Shown here piece by piece: positions 22,915 to 33,169 of a DNA stretch of 64,000 nucleotides (its first letter is position 1; each line of letters opens with the position of its first letter). Position numbers and translations under genes: made by a program. Source of the DNA: Aralia elata (taxonomy: Eukaryota; Streptophyta; Magnoliopsida; Apiales; Araliaceae); the NCBI GenBank assembly GCA_034770075.1, contig CM068380.1, forward strand, positions 28,272,005-28,336,004, given 5' to 3'. The notes beneath the pieces are model-generated. The model was not told where the DNA came from, did not search any database, and worked only from the letters and a program-made list of their open reading frames with translations.

Positions 22915-24413
22915 ATGGGGGGGGTGTCAGAGGAAGCGGCCAGTTGTGCTTCTGTAACAACAAAGGGGAATCCCTTATATCTTCCTGGACGAGTCCTTGA
23001 AAGCAAAACGAAGAAAAATGAAAAGATATCCGAGGAGAAAGCCATGGAATTCTTGAGGAGGATGGATCACCCGGAAGCAAGGGGGATCCAGATATTAAGC
23101 GAGGAGTCGACCCTGACGTCGATCATGGATTTGGTGTTATCATCCAGTGATCACTGTAAAATTTTGGCCAAAGTCCTGGAGGAGGCATATATTCCCAAGG
23201 AGATTAGCAAAGAAGGTTTCGGCCATCTGGTGGACCATCTATTGGAAAGTAATGTGATATCGTTCACAGATGATGATATCCCTAAAAAAGGAAGGGGGCA
23301 TCAAAAACCGTTGCATATTGCGGTAATCTCCTTAGGTTATATCATGAATGGGGTGCTGATTGATGGGGGATCGGCGTTGAATATATGTCCCCTCAGTACA
23401 TTGAAGAAGATGAACATCAATCCTAAGCGCCTACGGGCCAGTCATGTAGTGGTACGAGCCTTCGACGGATCCCGGAGGGATACAATTGGGGAGATAGAAT
23501 TGCCTGTGGAAATAGGACCTTGTACTTTTGATATCTCTTTCCAAGTCTTAGATATTGCGACAAGTTATAACCTGTTATTGGGGAGGCCGTGGATACACAT
23601 GGCCGGGGCAGTTCCTTCCACGCTACACCAGCAAATCAAACTTATCATCGACGAGAATCTAGTAACGATCTCGGTAGAGTGTGATGACACTTCTCCTTCC
23701 AGGAATGGCCTGCTGGTGATTAATGTGGACGAGTCGGCGGCACCTGCCAGCTTTCAGGCGCTGGAAATCAGCACTCCCCACTACAGATGCCTGGGGGCTC
23801 CAGCCGTGAAACCTAAGGTCTCTCCAGAACTTACCTTTGTTGCAAAAGAAATGATGAGAATGAAATTTCAACCCGGACAAGGGTTAGGAAAGAGCAGTCA
23901 AGGAATCACCGAGCCCATTCAACTACCACAGCAGATAGGCAAAGTAGGGTTGGGATATCATGAGGGCGTAGCACGGAGACACCGTCAAGGCGCAGCCCCG
24001 ACTCGACTGGCTGGAAATCCGGTGACTAAGGTCAACAATGAACGAGGGACTAGCAAGCCTGTGATTAGGACAGGGGATGAAGAATTGACCCCCACAAGTA
24101 ACGAGTCGACCAAGAGGGAAAGTTTCCTACAGGAGGTCGTGCAAAAGTTCGAAACCAGGTGTTATATCCCTGGACAGTTAACAAGCAATGGAGAGGGGAA
24201 GGATGTTGCCACACCACCGGGAGCACAACAAAGTGTGCCTGTCATCGATTGGGCAGGGCTAATTATTCCTGAAGAAGGTACGAAGAGGGACTCAAGCAAT
24301 GTGGCCGTAGTCATCGGGGAAGTTTCCGATGTGAAGCCACCTTTCATCCAGCGCATTTCGTCTGATCTGACCACCGACAACTGGACAATGGAACCAGTGA
24401 TATCCAAACAAGG
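22915..24413 (+). CDS. protease and G-patch segment (Tat copy 2)
   Basis: Open for 500 codons. In order: a helical pre-protease part (EFLRRMDHPEARGIQIL); aspartic protease with active site LIDGGSALN at 23356-23382 (DGG in place of the usual DTG, as in other Tat proteins); flap-side LLGRPWIHMAG near 23575; then a G-patch at about 23836-23970 (QPGQGLGKSSQG to GLGYHEG); then a linker with VPVIDWAGLIIPEE. It would cleave the Gag-Pol precursor in virus-like particles. The exon should end at 24413 before GTAAAAC. The frame is cut from gag by the poly-G shift. Confidence 0.88.
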
Positions 24414-24576
24414 GTAAAACACGGCGTCAGGATGGTAGACCCCAGAGGATGGGAGGATGAAGAAATATCATTTTTGTTTTGTATTTTGCATAATTATGTC
24501 GTTTCTTCATGTTATCTAAAAATGTGATCGTTGTGGAAAATGACTTATATATGACAAATATTTTGTTTCATGTCTG
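24414..24576 (+). other. Predicted pro-RT intron with lost acceptor (Tat copy 2)
   Basis: Equivalent to 2425-2592 in copy 1. The donor GTAAAA is kept, but the acceptor reads GTCTG instead of GTCAG (bases 24575-24576 are TG). Without an AG here the protease and reverse transcriptase exons cannot be joined at this site. Confidence 0.65.
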
Positions 24577-26290
24577 GTGTACCAATTTGAGTATTCCTTG
24601 CCTAACAAACGGTCTTTCAAATTTGAATGATGACTACGATTTTGATATTGAGCTGGATTTCGATTTAATGGGCATTGAGCAAGACGAGACAAATTACGAC
24701 GACGCGCCTGACGAGATCAAAGGATGGGTCGAGGATAAACCCAAACCCAACTTAGACCAAACCGCCACCATAAATATTGGAACCCCTGACCAACCCAAAG
24801 AGCTCAAGATAGGGACAGACCTTACCCCTAGCCAGAAAGCAGAAATAACTGAGTTGCTAAGCTAGTATGAGGATGTCTTTGCCTGGTCTCATGAGGACAT
24901 GATCGGTTTGTCCACAGACATTGTGGTACACCGGTTGCCCATCAAGGAGGGTTTCAGGCCTGTCAAGCAGAAACTAAGAAAGTTAAAACCGGAGTGGAGC
25001 TTGAAGGTGAAGGAAGAGATCATCAAACAGTTCAGGGCTGGAATCATTATGGTGTCCACTTACCCAGAATGGCTGTCCAATGTAGTCCTAGTGGCTAAGC
25101 CTGGAGGGAAGGTGAGGGTATGTGTCGACTATAGAGATCTAAACAAGGCCAGTCTCAAGGATAACTTCTCGGTGCCTTTCATACACATCCTGGTGGATAA
25201 CACAGCCCAGTACGAGATGTACTCTTTTTTGGATTGCTTTGCAGGGTATCATCAGATAATGGTGGCGGAAGAAGATCGGGAAAAGATCGCTTTCATCACC
25301 CCTTAGGGCACCTTCTGCTATAGACGATTGGCTTTCGGTCTCACAAATGTGGGGGCTACTTATCAGAGAGCCATGATGGCCCTGTTCCATGACATAATGC
25401 ATAAGGAGATAGAGGTCTACGTGGATGACATTATCGTGAAGTCAAGGGTAGAATCTGATCATATAACCCATCTCAAAAAGCTATTCGATCGGCTTAGAAA
25501 ATATAATTTGAAGCTCAATCCGGCAAAGTGTGCTTTCGGAGTGCAGTCGGGCAAGCTCTTGGGTTTCCTGGTTAGTGATCGGGGCATTGAGTTGGATCCA
25601 GCGAAGATTAAGGCCATTGTGGATATGCCGGCACCTCACACGGAGAGGGAGATAAGAGGATTCCTTGGAAGAATAAACTTCACCAGCCGCTTCATATCCC
25701 ACTTGACGACTACATGCGAGCCGATTTTCAAACTATTAAGGAAGGATGCTTCCCAAGAGTGGAATGAGCAATGTCAGAAAGCCTTTCAGACCATTAAAAA
25801 GCAGCTGGCAGAGGCACCAGTGTTGGTACCCCCGAAGGACGGGATCCCTCTGTTTATGTATATATCGGTCAATGCCATTGCGATGGGATGCATGCTGGGA
25901 CAGAAGAATGAAGCAGGTAAAGAGCAGGCCATCTATTACCTCAGCAAGAGATTTAGCCGATGTGAACAGAATTACACTCCCATCGAGAAGACCTGTTGTG
26001 CTTTGGCATGGGCTGCGGGGAGATTACAGCACTATCTCCATGGGCATACTACGTACTTGATATCGAGAATGGATCCCCTGAAATATATCTTTGAGAGGCC
26101 CATGCTGAACTGTCGACTATCAAGATGGCAGTTAATCTTACAGCAGTTCGACATGGTATACGTAACTCAGAAAGCCATGAAAGGGCAGGGAATTGCAGAT
26201 CAGTTGGCAGAAACGCTAGCAGGGGGGATGGAGCCTTTAGAAACTCCTTTGCCGGGCGAAGATGTATTTTGGGTATTACACACGAAATGT
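24577..26290 (+). pseudogene. pol: reverse transcriptase and first RNase H (Tat copy 2), two stops
   Basis: One reading frame across about 570 codons, interrupted by TAG at 24863 (after TELLS) and TAG at 25304 (after FITP). RT motifs: LRKLKPEWSLKVKEEI, KVRVCVDYRDLNKAS near 25110, DCFAGYHQI near 25235 and catalytic YVDD at 25418-25429, then LLGFLVSDRGIELDP and the GFLGRINFTSRFI connection. The classical RNase H part ends with LAWAAGRLQHYLHG near 26045. It would copy the element RNA into DNA. The YVDD box is intact, so the enzyme was lost by nonsense rather than at the active site. The TAG at 25304 replaces a codon that is usually Trp (PWGTFCY-type context). Confidence 0.92.
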
Positions 26291-26700
26291 GATGACGAGG
26301 GGCAGTTCTGGAAGCTGTATTTTGATGGTGCCATGAATGCTGGGGGGGTCGGGGCCGGAGCCTTTAGGTCTCTATCACCGGAGAGCAATACCCTGTTGCC
26401 ACTAAATTGCAGTTCAGTAATTCGAACAACACAGCTGAGTACAAGGGATGTATATTGGGACTCCGTTTTGCCCGCGATATGGGAGTGAAAAGACTAGCGG
26501 TGTTCGGGGATTCAGAACTGGTAATCAGACAGGCGATCGAGGTGTACAACACAAAAGAGCTCCGGTTACTTCCATACCATCGTTGTGTTATCCAATTGAT
26601 GCGAGAGTTCGAAGATATCGCTTTTCGACATATCCCCCGGGGACGGAATGATTTTGCCGATGCGTTGGCAACTCTGGCTTCCTTAATCCACGTAATCGAG
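26291..26700 (+). pseudogene. second, archaeal-type RNase H (Tat copy 2), frameshifted
   Basis: FDGAMNAGG near 26320 supplies the first acid. A 1-bp loss near 26365 shifts the frame (GVGAGA then FRSLSPESN). The rest is open from 26407 with AEYKG near 26433, GDSELV near 26509 and NDFADALA near 26648. All four acidic residues remain. It degrades RNA in RNA-DNA hybrids; the doubled RNase H is typical of Tat elements. Confidence 0.9.
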
Positions 26701-28050
26701 AGCAGGGACATTCCACAGATTGAGATAGCAGTACAGAATGCCCCGGCATACGAGGAACATGTTGCAGTATTATCGGACGAGGTGGTTCTGCTAAAGCAGC
26801 CTTGGTATCATGACATAAGGGAATATATGAGGGATAGATCCATTCCCGACCAAGCAAACCGAGCTGAGAGGATGAGAATTCAAAAGATGGCAATGAAGTT
26901 TTACCTGAGTGGGGATTCACTCTACAAGAGGGATGCTGGTTTGGGACTGTTGCAATGCGTAGATGAGACGCATGCCCAAAAGATTATGGACAAAATACAT
27001 GGTGGAGTGTGTGGGCCACACATGAGTGGACCGATGCTGGCCAAAAAGATCTTGAGAACGGGGCATTATTGGTTAACACTAAAAGCCGATTGCGATAATC
27101 ATGTCAAACGATGTTATCAATGCCAGGTGCACGATAACGTAATTCATGCGCCCCCCAATGAACTGCATTGTATGACCTCCCCTTGGCCATTCTCAATGTG
27201 GGGTATGGATGTAATCGGACCAATAGAGCCCAAAGCGAGCAACGGACACCGATTTATCTTCGTCATGATCGATTACTTCACTAAATGGGTAGAGGCAGGT
27301 TCTTTCCCTAAACTAACTCAGGAGATCATCGTTGGTTTCTTCAGGAATAATGTCATTTGCCGATACGGGCAACCTGAGGTCTTGGTCTCCGACAATGCCA
27401 AGAATTTGAACAATGCCCTCATGAAGGAATTATGTGACCAGTTTAAGATCAAACACCTCAACTCTGTCATTTACCGTCCTAAGATGAATGGGGCAGTGGA
27501 GGCTGCAAATAAAAATATCAAGAAGATCATGGCGAGAATGTCCGCCAATCATCGGGGATGGCCGGATCTGCTACCTCTCACCCTGCTGGCGTACAGAACG
27601 TCGGTGCGTACTTCTACAGGGGCGACCCCTTACGCTTTGGTATACGGAATGGAGGATGTTCTGCCAGTTGAGGTTGAGATGGCGTCCCTCAGAATATTGA
27701 TCGATGCTCAGATAAGCGAGGAGGATTGGATGCAAAGTCGATACGACCAATTGGCCCTAATTGATGAAAGGAGGGTGGCTGTTGTTTTGCACGGGCAGTT
27801 ATATCAGTAAAGGATCTCTCGATCATACGACAAAAAGATAAGACCTCGAAAGTTCAAGGAAAATGACCTAGTGCTAAAGAGAGTCATGCCTTGTCAAGAC
27901 GAAGCTAAAGGGAAGTTCACCCCGAACTGGGAAGGACCTTTTGTGATCAAGAAAGTACTGTCTGGAGGAGCCCTCATATTGCAAGAGATGGATGGCGAGG
28001 TATTTCCACAGCCCATCAATTTCGACTCGGTGAAGCGGTTCTACGCTTGA
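26701..28050 (+). pseudogene. integrase (Tat copy 2), one stop
   Basis: Open from the frameshift in RNase H to a TAA at 27808. HHCC finger: GPHMSGPMLAKKILRTGHYW and CYQCQ near 27020-27125. Core acids: GMDVIGPI near 27205, VSDNAKN near 27388 and NGAVEAAN near 27487. LAYRTSVRTSTGATPYAL follows near 27590. After the stop (Gln codon to TAA) the same frame continues with KFTPNWEGPFVIKKV, the SH3-like C-terminal fold, and ends at TGA 28048. No chromodomain is present, as expected for Tat. Confidence 0.92.
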
Positions 28051-28081
28051 ATCATCAGTTTCTCCTTTTTCTTTGAGAACG

Positions 28082-28125
28082 AACTACGTAGGACCTGATC
28101 TCCCAACTTGTGGGGGTACGTAGGC
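28082..28125 (+). other. Conserved post-pol inverted repeat (Tat copy 2)
   Basis: ACTACGTAGG ... TCTCCCAACTTGTGGGGG ... TACGTAGGC, 32 bp after the pol stop. Nearly identical to 6108-6156 in copy 1. It can fold with CTACGTA against TACGTAG. Confidence 0.5.
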
Positions 28126-28568
28126 AGCCATCATGGCACGGTCCGATTCCTTAAAAAATAATACTTTCTCTAACCAAAACCAACTCCCAACTCCCAACAG
28201 CCAGATAAACCTTCCTATACCCTCGAAACCTTCCCGAAACCAGCTGACTAATCAGCTTCATCTCAAATGACATAACCCTGATCCAACCAAATAGTTAGCC
28301 CAAATCTAAGACCCAGTCCGATGAAATCGATAGGGTGTGCGGCAATATCTGTCAAATCTCCATCAAGACTGGAGAAGAGAAAGAAAGCGAAATGTCAAAA
28401 TCATGGTCAGCTAGATAAAAGGAGGATCGAATGAAAAGCAACGATACGATAAAAGGGGAAAATGACTAAATTTAAATGCATGTCTGTATATATAAGTCAT
28501 TTTGTTACAAGATTTCTCTTTCGATAACCGATGAAGCTGACATAGTCTATGCAGGAAATAAAATAATC
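28126..28568. other. Convergent untranslated gap (Tat copy 2)
   Basis: Spacer between pol and the 3' end of antisense gene B. Nothing beyond A-rich sequence seen; alignable to 6157-6600. Confidence 0.6.
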
Positions 28569-28684
28569 TATAAATCTGAAACTAGCTGAAGCAGGATGGA
28601 TAAAGTGGTGGATAGATCTGAAGCATCAGCATCCCCTGCAATCTGCTGCCCCATCATGTCGATACGATCCAATAAAGCAGTGGC

Positions 28685-30133
28685 TCAGCTGACAGTCTCA
28701 GAATGAGCATCTATAACTGCCCTAGTCTGAAGTACAATGGCATCTCTCTTAGCAAGGGCAACATTTCTAGCCAGAATGGCATCATCTCTCTCAACAAGAG
28801 CGGCATCCCTCTCAGCCTCAGTAGTAATCAAGGCCAGGCGGAGTCGGGTATCATCAGTGACCCGACTAGGGGCAGAATCAGCTAAGATGGAATGATTTAT
28901 GGTATCATCTAGGAAAATCACTCCAGAGTCATCAAAAGCCCCAGTCTGACTGAAACCAACCATATCCGAGTCTCCGCACAACCATTGCACATAAGCGAAT
29001 GTCTGGATGGGGCAACCGTCACTATACTCGACAAGGATCATGCGAAACCAAAGATCATATATCCGTAGTAGATCTCTCTCTGTCTGGGATGATATGAGGA
29101 ACCGGTAGGCGGCTGCGCCCGTGAAAGGGTGAAAATCCTTTGTCTGATCAAACTGCCCTGTAACCGCTAAGGGATGATAAGTCGTCACGCCTCTCAAGCC
29201 AGCAATAGGGATGAAATCCAGGTTGGGCACGTGAGTCAAGAAGCTTATAAAGGAGCAATAACCCGAATAGATCAGGAGATGAAAAGGATCCTCAATAACC
29301 GACAAGAATTCTACCCAGGAAGCCGCATTAGTACAGCTCACGGGACGAAACGAAAACTGCGTGGCTATGTCATGGCTGAAGCAAAACCCTTGGCGACGAA
29401 GGTGGCCGATGGGACTAAGATGACTCATAAACCACACATACAACAAGGTCGAGCTCCCTCTGAATACTCTGCCTTGGAAAGACTGACTGTATGAGGCGGA
29501 CATATAGGTGTCAGCCAGTATCATGGGAATGATGGTGTGATCCTCCTGAAGGGCTCTAATGGCCGCAATGACTCGCATATCCAACAGATCGGGTCCGGCG
29601 GGCAGATACAAAACTGAGATGACACAGGCCATCAAAACGTCTACTCTCAAAGCGCCCCAGCGCTCCTCAGATACAGAAAAATCACCAGAGAATAGACGAA
29701 AACTGTCAGGTGAGCCAAATCGGTCAATCAAGAAATGAAGGGGAACCAGATGGTCTGATGTGATCACCGATAGCAGAGCTGTCCTCCGCAACCCAGTAAA
29801 AGTCAAGAACTGACGACGCATGGGACCAGCTGTGACCCTGGCGCAAGGACCGTCCAAAGGTAAACCAGTAAAGCGGGCATACTCCTCGAGAGTAGGGGTC
29901 ATCTCCACTGTCCCTAACCTGAACACCTGACGGGCAGGGGCCCAGTGACCTAGAATACCATCTACAAAGCCTGCCGGCACCTGAAAGGATAATAAGGACC
30001 GGAAATGTCCGAGAAGACCATCTGCAATAGCCCTGTTGCCCGGCGACAAACTGTCCAACCAGCGGAAAAGTCTGCCAACTAACCCTGTGGGAGGACCGAG
30101 ATCCAAACGTATCACAGCATCTGATGACGACAT
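28685..30133 (-). CDS. antisense gene B, DUF7745-like protein, 482 codons (Tat copy 2)
   Basis: Minus-strand gene with ATG at 30133-30131, preceded by TTTTTCACAG. The order of motifs resembles plant DUF7745 proteins: VFRLGTVEMTPTLEEYARF, FLIDRFGSPDSFRLF, SEERWGALRVDVLMAC, IISVLYLPAG-like and ALQEDHTIIPMILADTYMSA blocks, then LLYVWFMSHL. The C-terminus is a probable coiled coil rich in ERD/AKRD repeats. The TGA at 28685 replaces a codon that is CGA in copy 1, whose product goes on for about 36 codons; the original end would be near 28569. Role unknown. The frame is intact while the element's own gag-pol is not. It follows gene A in the same direction, 208 bp apart. Confidence 0.72.
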   Translation of the reverse strand: MSSSDAVIRLDLGPPTGLVGRLFRWLDSLSPGNRAIADGLLGHFRSLLSFQVPAGFVDGILGHWAPARQVFRLGTVEMTPTLEEYARFTGLPLDGPCARVTAGPMRRQFLTFTGLRRTALLSVITSDHLVPLHFLIDRFGSPDSFRLFSGDFSVSEERWGALRVDVLMACVISVLYLPAGPDLLDMRVIAAIRALQEDHTIIPMILADTYMSASYSQSFQGRVFRGSSTLLYVWFMSHLSPIGHLRRQGFCFSHDIATQFSFRPVSCTNAASWVEFLSVIEDPFHLLIYSGYCSFISFLTHVPNLDFIPIAGLRGVTTYHPLAVTGQFDQTKDFHPFTGAAAYRFLISSQTERDLLRIYDLWFRMILVEYSDGCPIQTFAYVQWLCGDSDMVGFSQTGAFDDSGVIFLDDTINHSILADSAPSRVTDDTRLRLALITTEAERDAALVERDDAILARNVALAKRDAIVLQTRAVIDAHSETVS

Positions 30134-30341
30134 CTGTGAAAAATAGTATCAAAAGACTGTGCAGGGGTCATTCTCTATCCATAAACAAAAAGCATGCATC
30201 ATACAGTTAACAATAAAGCAATTGAACGGTCATAATGATAAAAACTGTGCATAAATAAACAGATGAGTTCGATACATAGTGCATGAAATAAAAAAATAAA
30301 TCTAACAAGTTCAGGTACAAAAGGCCCTATCCTAGCCTGAT
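30134..30341 (-). other. Spacer between antisense genes A and B (Tat copy 2)
   Basis: Short spacer ending on the minus strand in ATTTTTCACAG immediately before the ATG of gene B, a good 3' splice site. Gene B may be a downstream exon of a longer antisense transcript or have a 5' UTR intron. Confidence 0.45.
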
Positions 30342-32305
30342 CTAGTCAAAGGTGAGGTCATCTAAGAAGGCGGGGTCCTCGAACTGATCCCCTGGAGTCG
30401 TCGATGACGGAGGTCTAAAGTTTATGTCAGGGATATATGGCTGCGCTGGGGCATCAGACGAGCTCGGGCCTGTGTCAAAACCCGCACTGTCAGGATCATA
30501 TGCATAGGCATCCTCTGGGGTCCGACCTAGCACCCGAAGATACAACGACAGCTGCTCCACCTGGCGGGTTAGAGTGGCAATCTGCTCAGCATGACTGGGA
30601 CTCCGAACGCAGGCGGCCCAATCAGTCATCATCACCGAGCCGGGGACCATATCTCCGAGAAAGAATGTGGCCCGGGTCTGAGGACCGATAGTGCGGGGCA
30701 CCCACCAAATGCGAAAAGCCTCGCTCGTGCTGGGGCCCGAAGAAAGTGTCCGGCCATCCTCCCCCGCGAGCATAATCTCTGAAGGCTGAGAGTCCAATGG
30801 CCAGGATGTGGTGAAGGGGAGGGAGTGCGGAATGCGGATCTCTCCAGTAACGCATCTGAATGCACGCTCTCCCAGATACATCACCCAACCCCCAACACTC
30901 TGCAAGGTAAGGCGGCGGGTGGAGAGTGCGAACTCCGGGCCGGAGGGATATCCATCTGTGAACCCCACAGCTAGATGCTCAGAAAGATAAGGAGTCCAGA
31001 CGACCTCTGCAGCGGTGATCAGCTCCAACTGAATGCAGCAATGGGCAAAGCTGCCAGATACCGGGACCTCCTCCAAAGTGCTGTGATGCCACCGACGACC
31101 CCTGGGATAGGTATCCAGACCGAGGGTCGTGACAGGCCTCAGGCATGGGATCGCTCATACGCCCAGAACTGTGAACAGAAACAAGGAAAGGCATGAGTAA
31201 CCGACAAATACAGGAAAGAGAAATGAAATGATGGGAAGTACAGTAAGAAAAGAGGAAGAAGAGGCTCACTAGCAAGAAGTGGTAGAATCCGAGCCAAGCA
31301 TCTGTCTGTCCCTCCGAGCGTAGACGAAGACCGTGGAGGAAATAAGCAAAGGTGAAGGACCCCCAATCATAGTCGCCGATCCGGTCTACATCCCTAACAG
31401 CTCCGACGACGCTGAAATGAATGGTAGAGGAGTTGTTCCATAGGAAACAACCCCTCATAATGGTCAGGAACAGACATCAGAGCAGAATATCACGAGTGGC
31501 TCGATCTGCTGGGAATGGCGTTGCATATATGCCTCCACAACGTCAATAGCCAAAGCTCCAGACCGAATGCTGCGGGCCTTAAAGACTCGTTCATCGGCAG
31601 CGAAACCCAATAAAGCTCGGACCTCTGCTGGAATAATATCAAGATCCAGAGGGACACGGGATCCGGTGAACTAGATACCAGTGATATACCTCCATTCCCA
31701 GGGAGTCAGCACGACCTCACAGTCCAAAAGGTGAAGAGACTGGGTCTGGTGGAATCATCGCTCGGACAGAGCCCTTATATAACCCCAGGGCACTGACGGG
31801 GAATGATGGTGAAGAAATGACGAAAGCCCTAGGAATCCACCACCGCGCGATAATCACTGTGCAAAGCTGTATAGAGGGAGTAAATGTTAAACCAGTTACC
31901 CCTCGGCTGAGTAAACTCGGGCACCTGTCGCAATCACTAATGGGTCAGCCCAGATACGAACGGAAATTGAGAATAAATTCAGAGTAGAATTGAATATACC
32001 TCATTAGCAACAAGAGATGCTGAGGGGTGACGACTGAAATCCCGACGCAATAGATCGGGTATCTGAACAGAGGCGCCAGATAGGGCGCGATGAGGAGATG
32101 GAACTGGTGTGCTGGAGGATGGCCCCTCTACCGCAACGTCTAGAAGAACAGCCTCCTCAACATCGGGGTGATCGGGCCGGATGACGGCCTCTGCCAGTCG
32201 GCGAGCCTGGCGGGTCCGAGGCAAAGTAAGGACGGGTGCAACCCTACGGCGGCGAACCCCCGAGGCACGAGATGCAGTGGAGCTGCTGGGAACGTCAGGA
32301 TCCAT
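30342..32305 (-). pseudogene. antisense gene A, plant-mobile-domain-like, three predicted exons (Tat copy 2)
   Basis: Exon 1, 32305-32000: Ser/Pro/Arg-rich, MDPDVPSSSTASRASG. Intron 1, 31999-31925: GTATATTC...GCGACAG. Exon 2, 31924-31270: the first two thirds carry indels and stops, and the last part is open (MRGCFLWNNSSTIHFSVVG, DYDWGSFTFAYFLHGLRL). Intron 2, 31269-31169: GTGAGCC...TTCACAG. Exon 3, 31168-30342: one shift in its first 90 bases, then open for 244 codons with GGWVMYLGERAFRCVTGEI, WWVPRTIGPQTRATFFLGD, a short coiled-coil-like QIATLTRQVEQLSLYL and an acidic tail. Splice sites match copy 1. PMD-like identity comes mainly from exon 2 of copy 1. Confidence 0.65.
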
Positions 32306-32923
32306 AGCTGGAACGACACAGTCAAAGAGGGAGGTACATTATATTTCTAATTGTGTCACGAAATATTTTATCTGCCTATCTTCATCACAGAAATAATGCA
32401 GCATGATGCATGTTTACTATATAGCAAAAAAAAAAAAATCGGCAGAGTTTCGTCTATAAAATGGGCATCCCATGCATAGCCAAGCATGTTTTCAATTAAT
32501 CCAAGCCACAACAGGTCAAAATTGCATTTATATGGATAATTGCAACATGAAAAGGACCATAATGCATGATTTTCTTTAAAAAAGAAACAACAGATATGTG
32601 GGACCGCATCATGAGCATAAAATATGACTCGCGCAGTTGATACATAGCATATACATGCAATAATACATGGCATAGCATTTCCAAGCATACATTTATATCT
32701 CTAAACATGCAAAATAGCAAATGTATAGCAAAACATTGACGAAATTAGAAAACAATCGGTCAAAGTGTTACCTGTAGCGCGAAGATCGATCTAACCGGAG
32801 CAGTTTTTGCAAGAAGACTGGAAAATTCGGCAAAAAGGACGTGCAAAAATGCGAAAATCGTGTGGGGTACGAATGAAAGTGACAGATCTAGGAAGCGGCT
32901 GGCCGCTTAAGACCCCGATCTTG
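32306..32923. other. Region upstream of antisense gene A, possible antisense promoter (Tat copy 2)
   Basis: AT-rich, no frame. A 13-base A run at about 32426-32438. It lies between the antisense ATG and the palindrome array, the same arrangement and about the same distance (roughly 640 bp) as in copy 1. Confidence 0.4.
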
Positions 32924-32925
32924 GT

Positions 32926-33052
32926 CGCAGATCAATCTGCGGCTGGCCGCAGATCCATCTGCGGCTGGCCGCAGATCCATCTGCGGCTGGCCGCAGATCC
33001 ATCTGCGGCTGGCCGCAGATCCATCTGCGGCTGGCCGCAGATCCATCTGCGG
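32926..33052. repeat. 22-bp tandem array of palindromes (Tat copy 2)
   Basis: One variant copy (CGCAGATCAATCTGCGG) at 32926-32942, followed by five identical 22-bp units CTGGCCGCAGATCCATCTG+CGG starting at 32943, 32965, 32987, 33009 and 33031. Each holds arms CCGCAGAT and ATCTGCGG around CC. Copy 1 has three looser copies here. Confidence 0.95.
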
Positions 33053-33169
33053 CTGGGCCCAGTGCCTCCCCCCTTCTCCATTGCAAGCTTAATCGATTCT
33101 AAAACCCGTTTAACTCATAATTTGGTGATAAAATACGAGATTTTGATGAATCGGGTGTCGAAAACGCTT

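Noticed and set aside
24509..24576. Upstream ATG for a separate reverse transcriptase protein
   Set aside because: The ATG codons lie in the predicted intron. In-frame joining to protease by splicing in copy 1 is the simpler reading.
32943..33052. CRISPR-like regular palindromic repeats
   Set aside because: Units are tandem without unique spacers and lie inside a plant retrotransposon.
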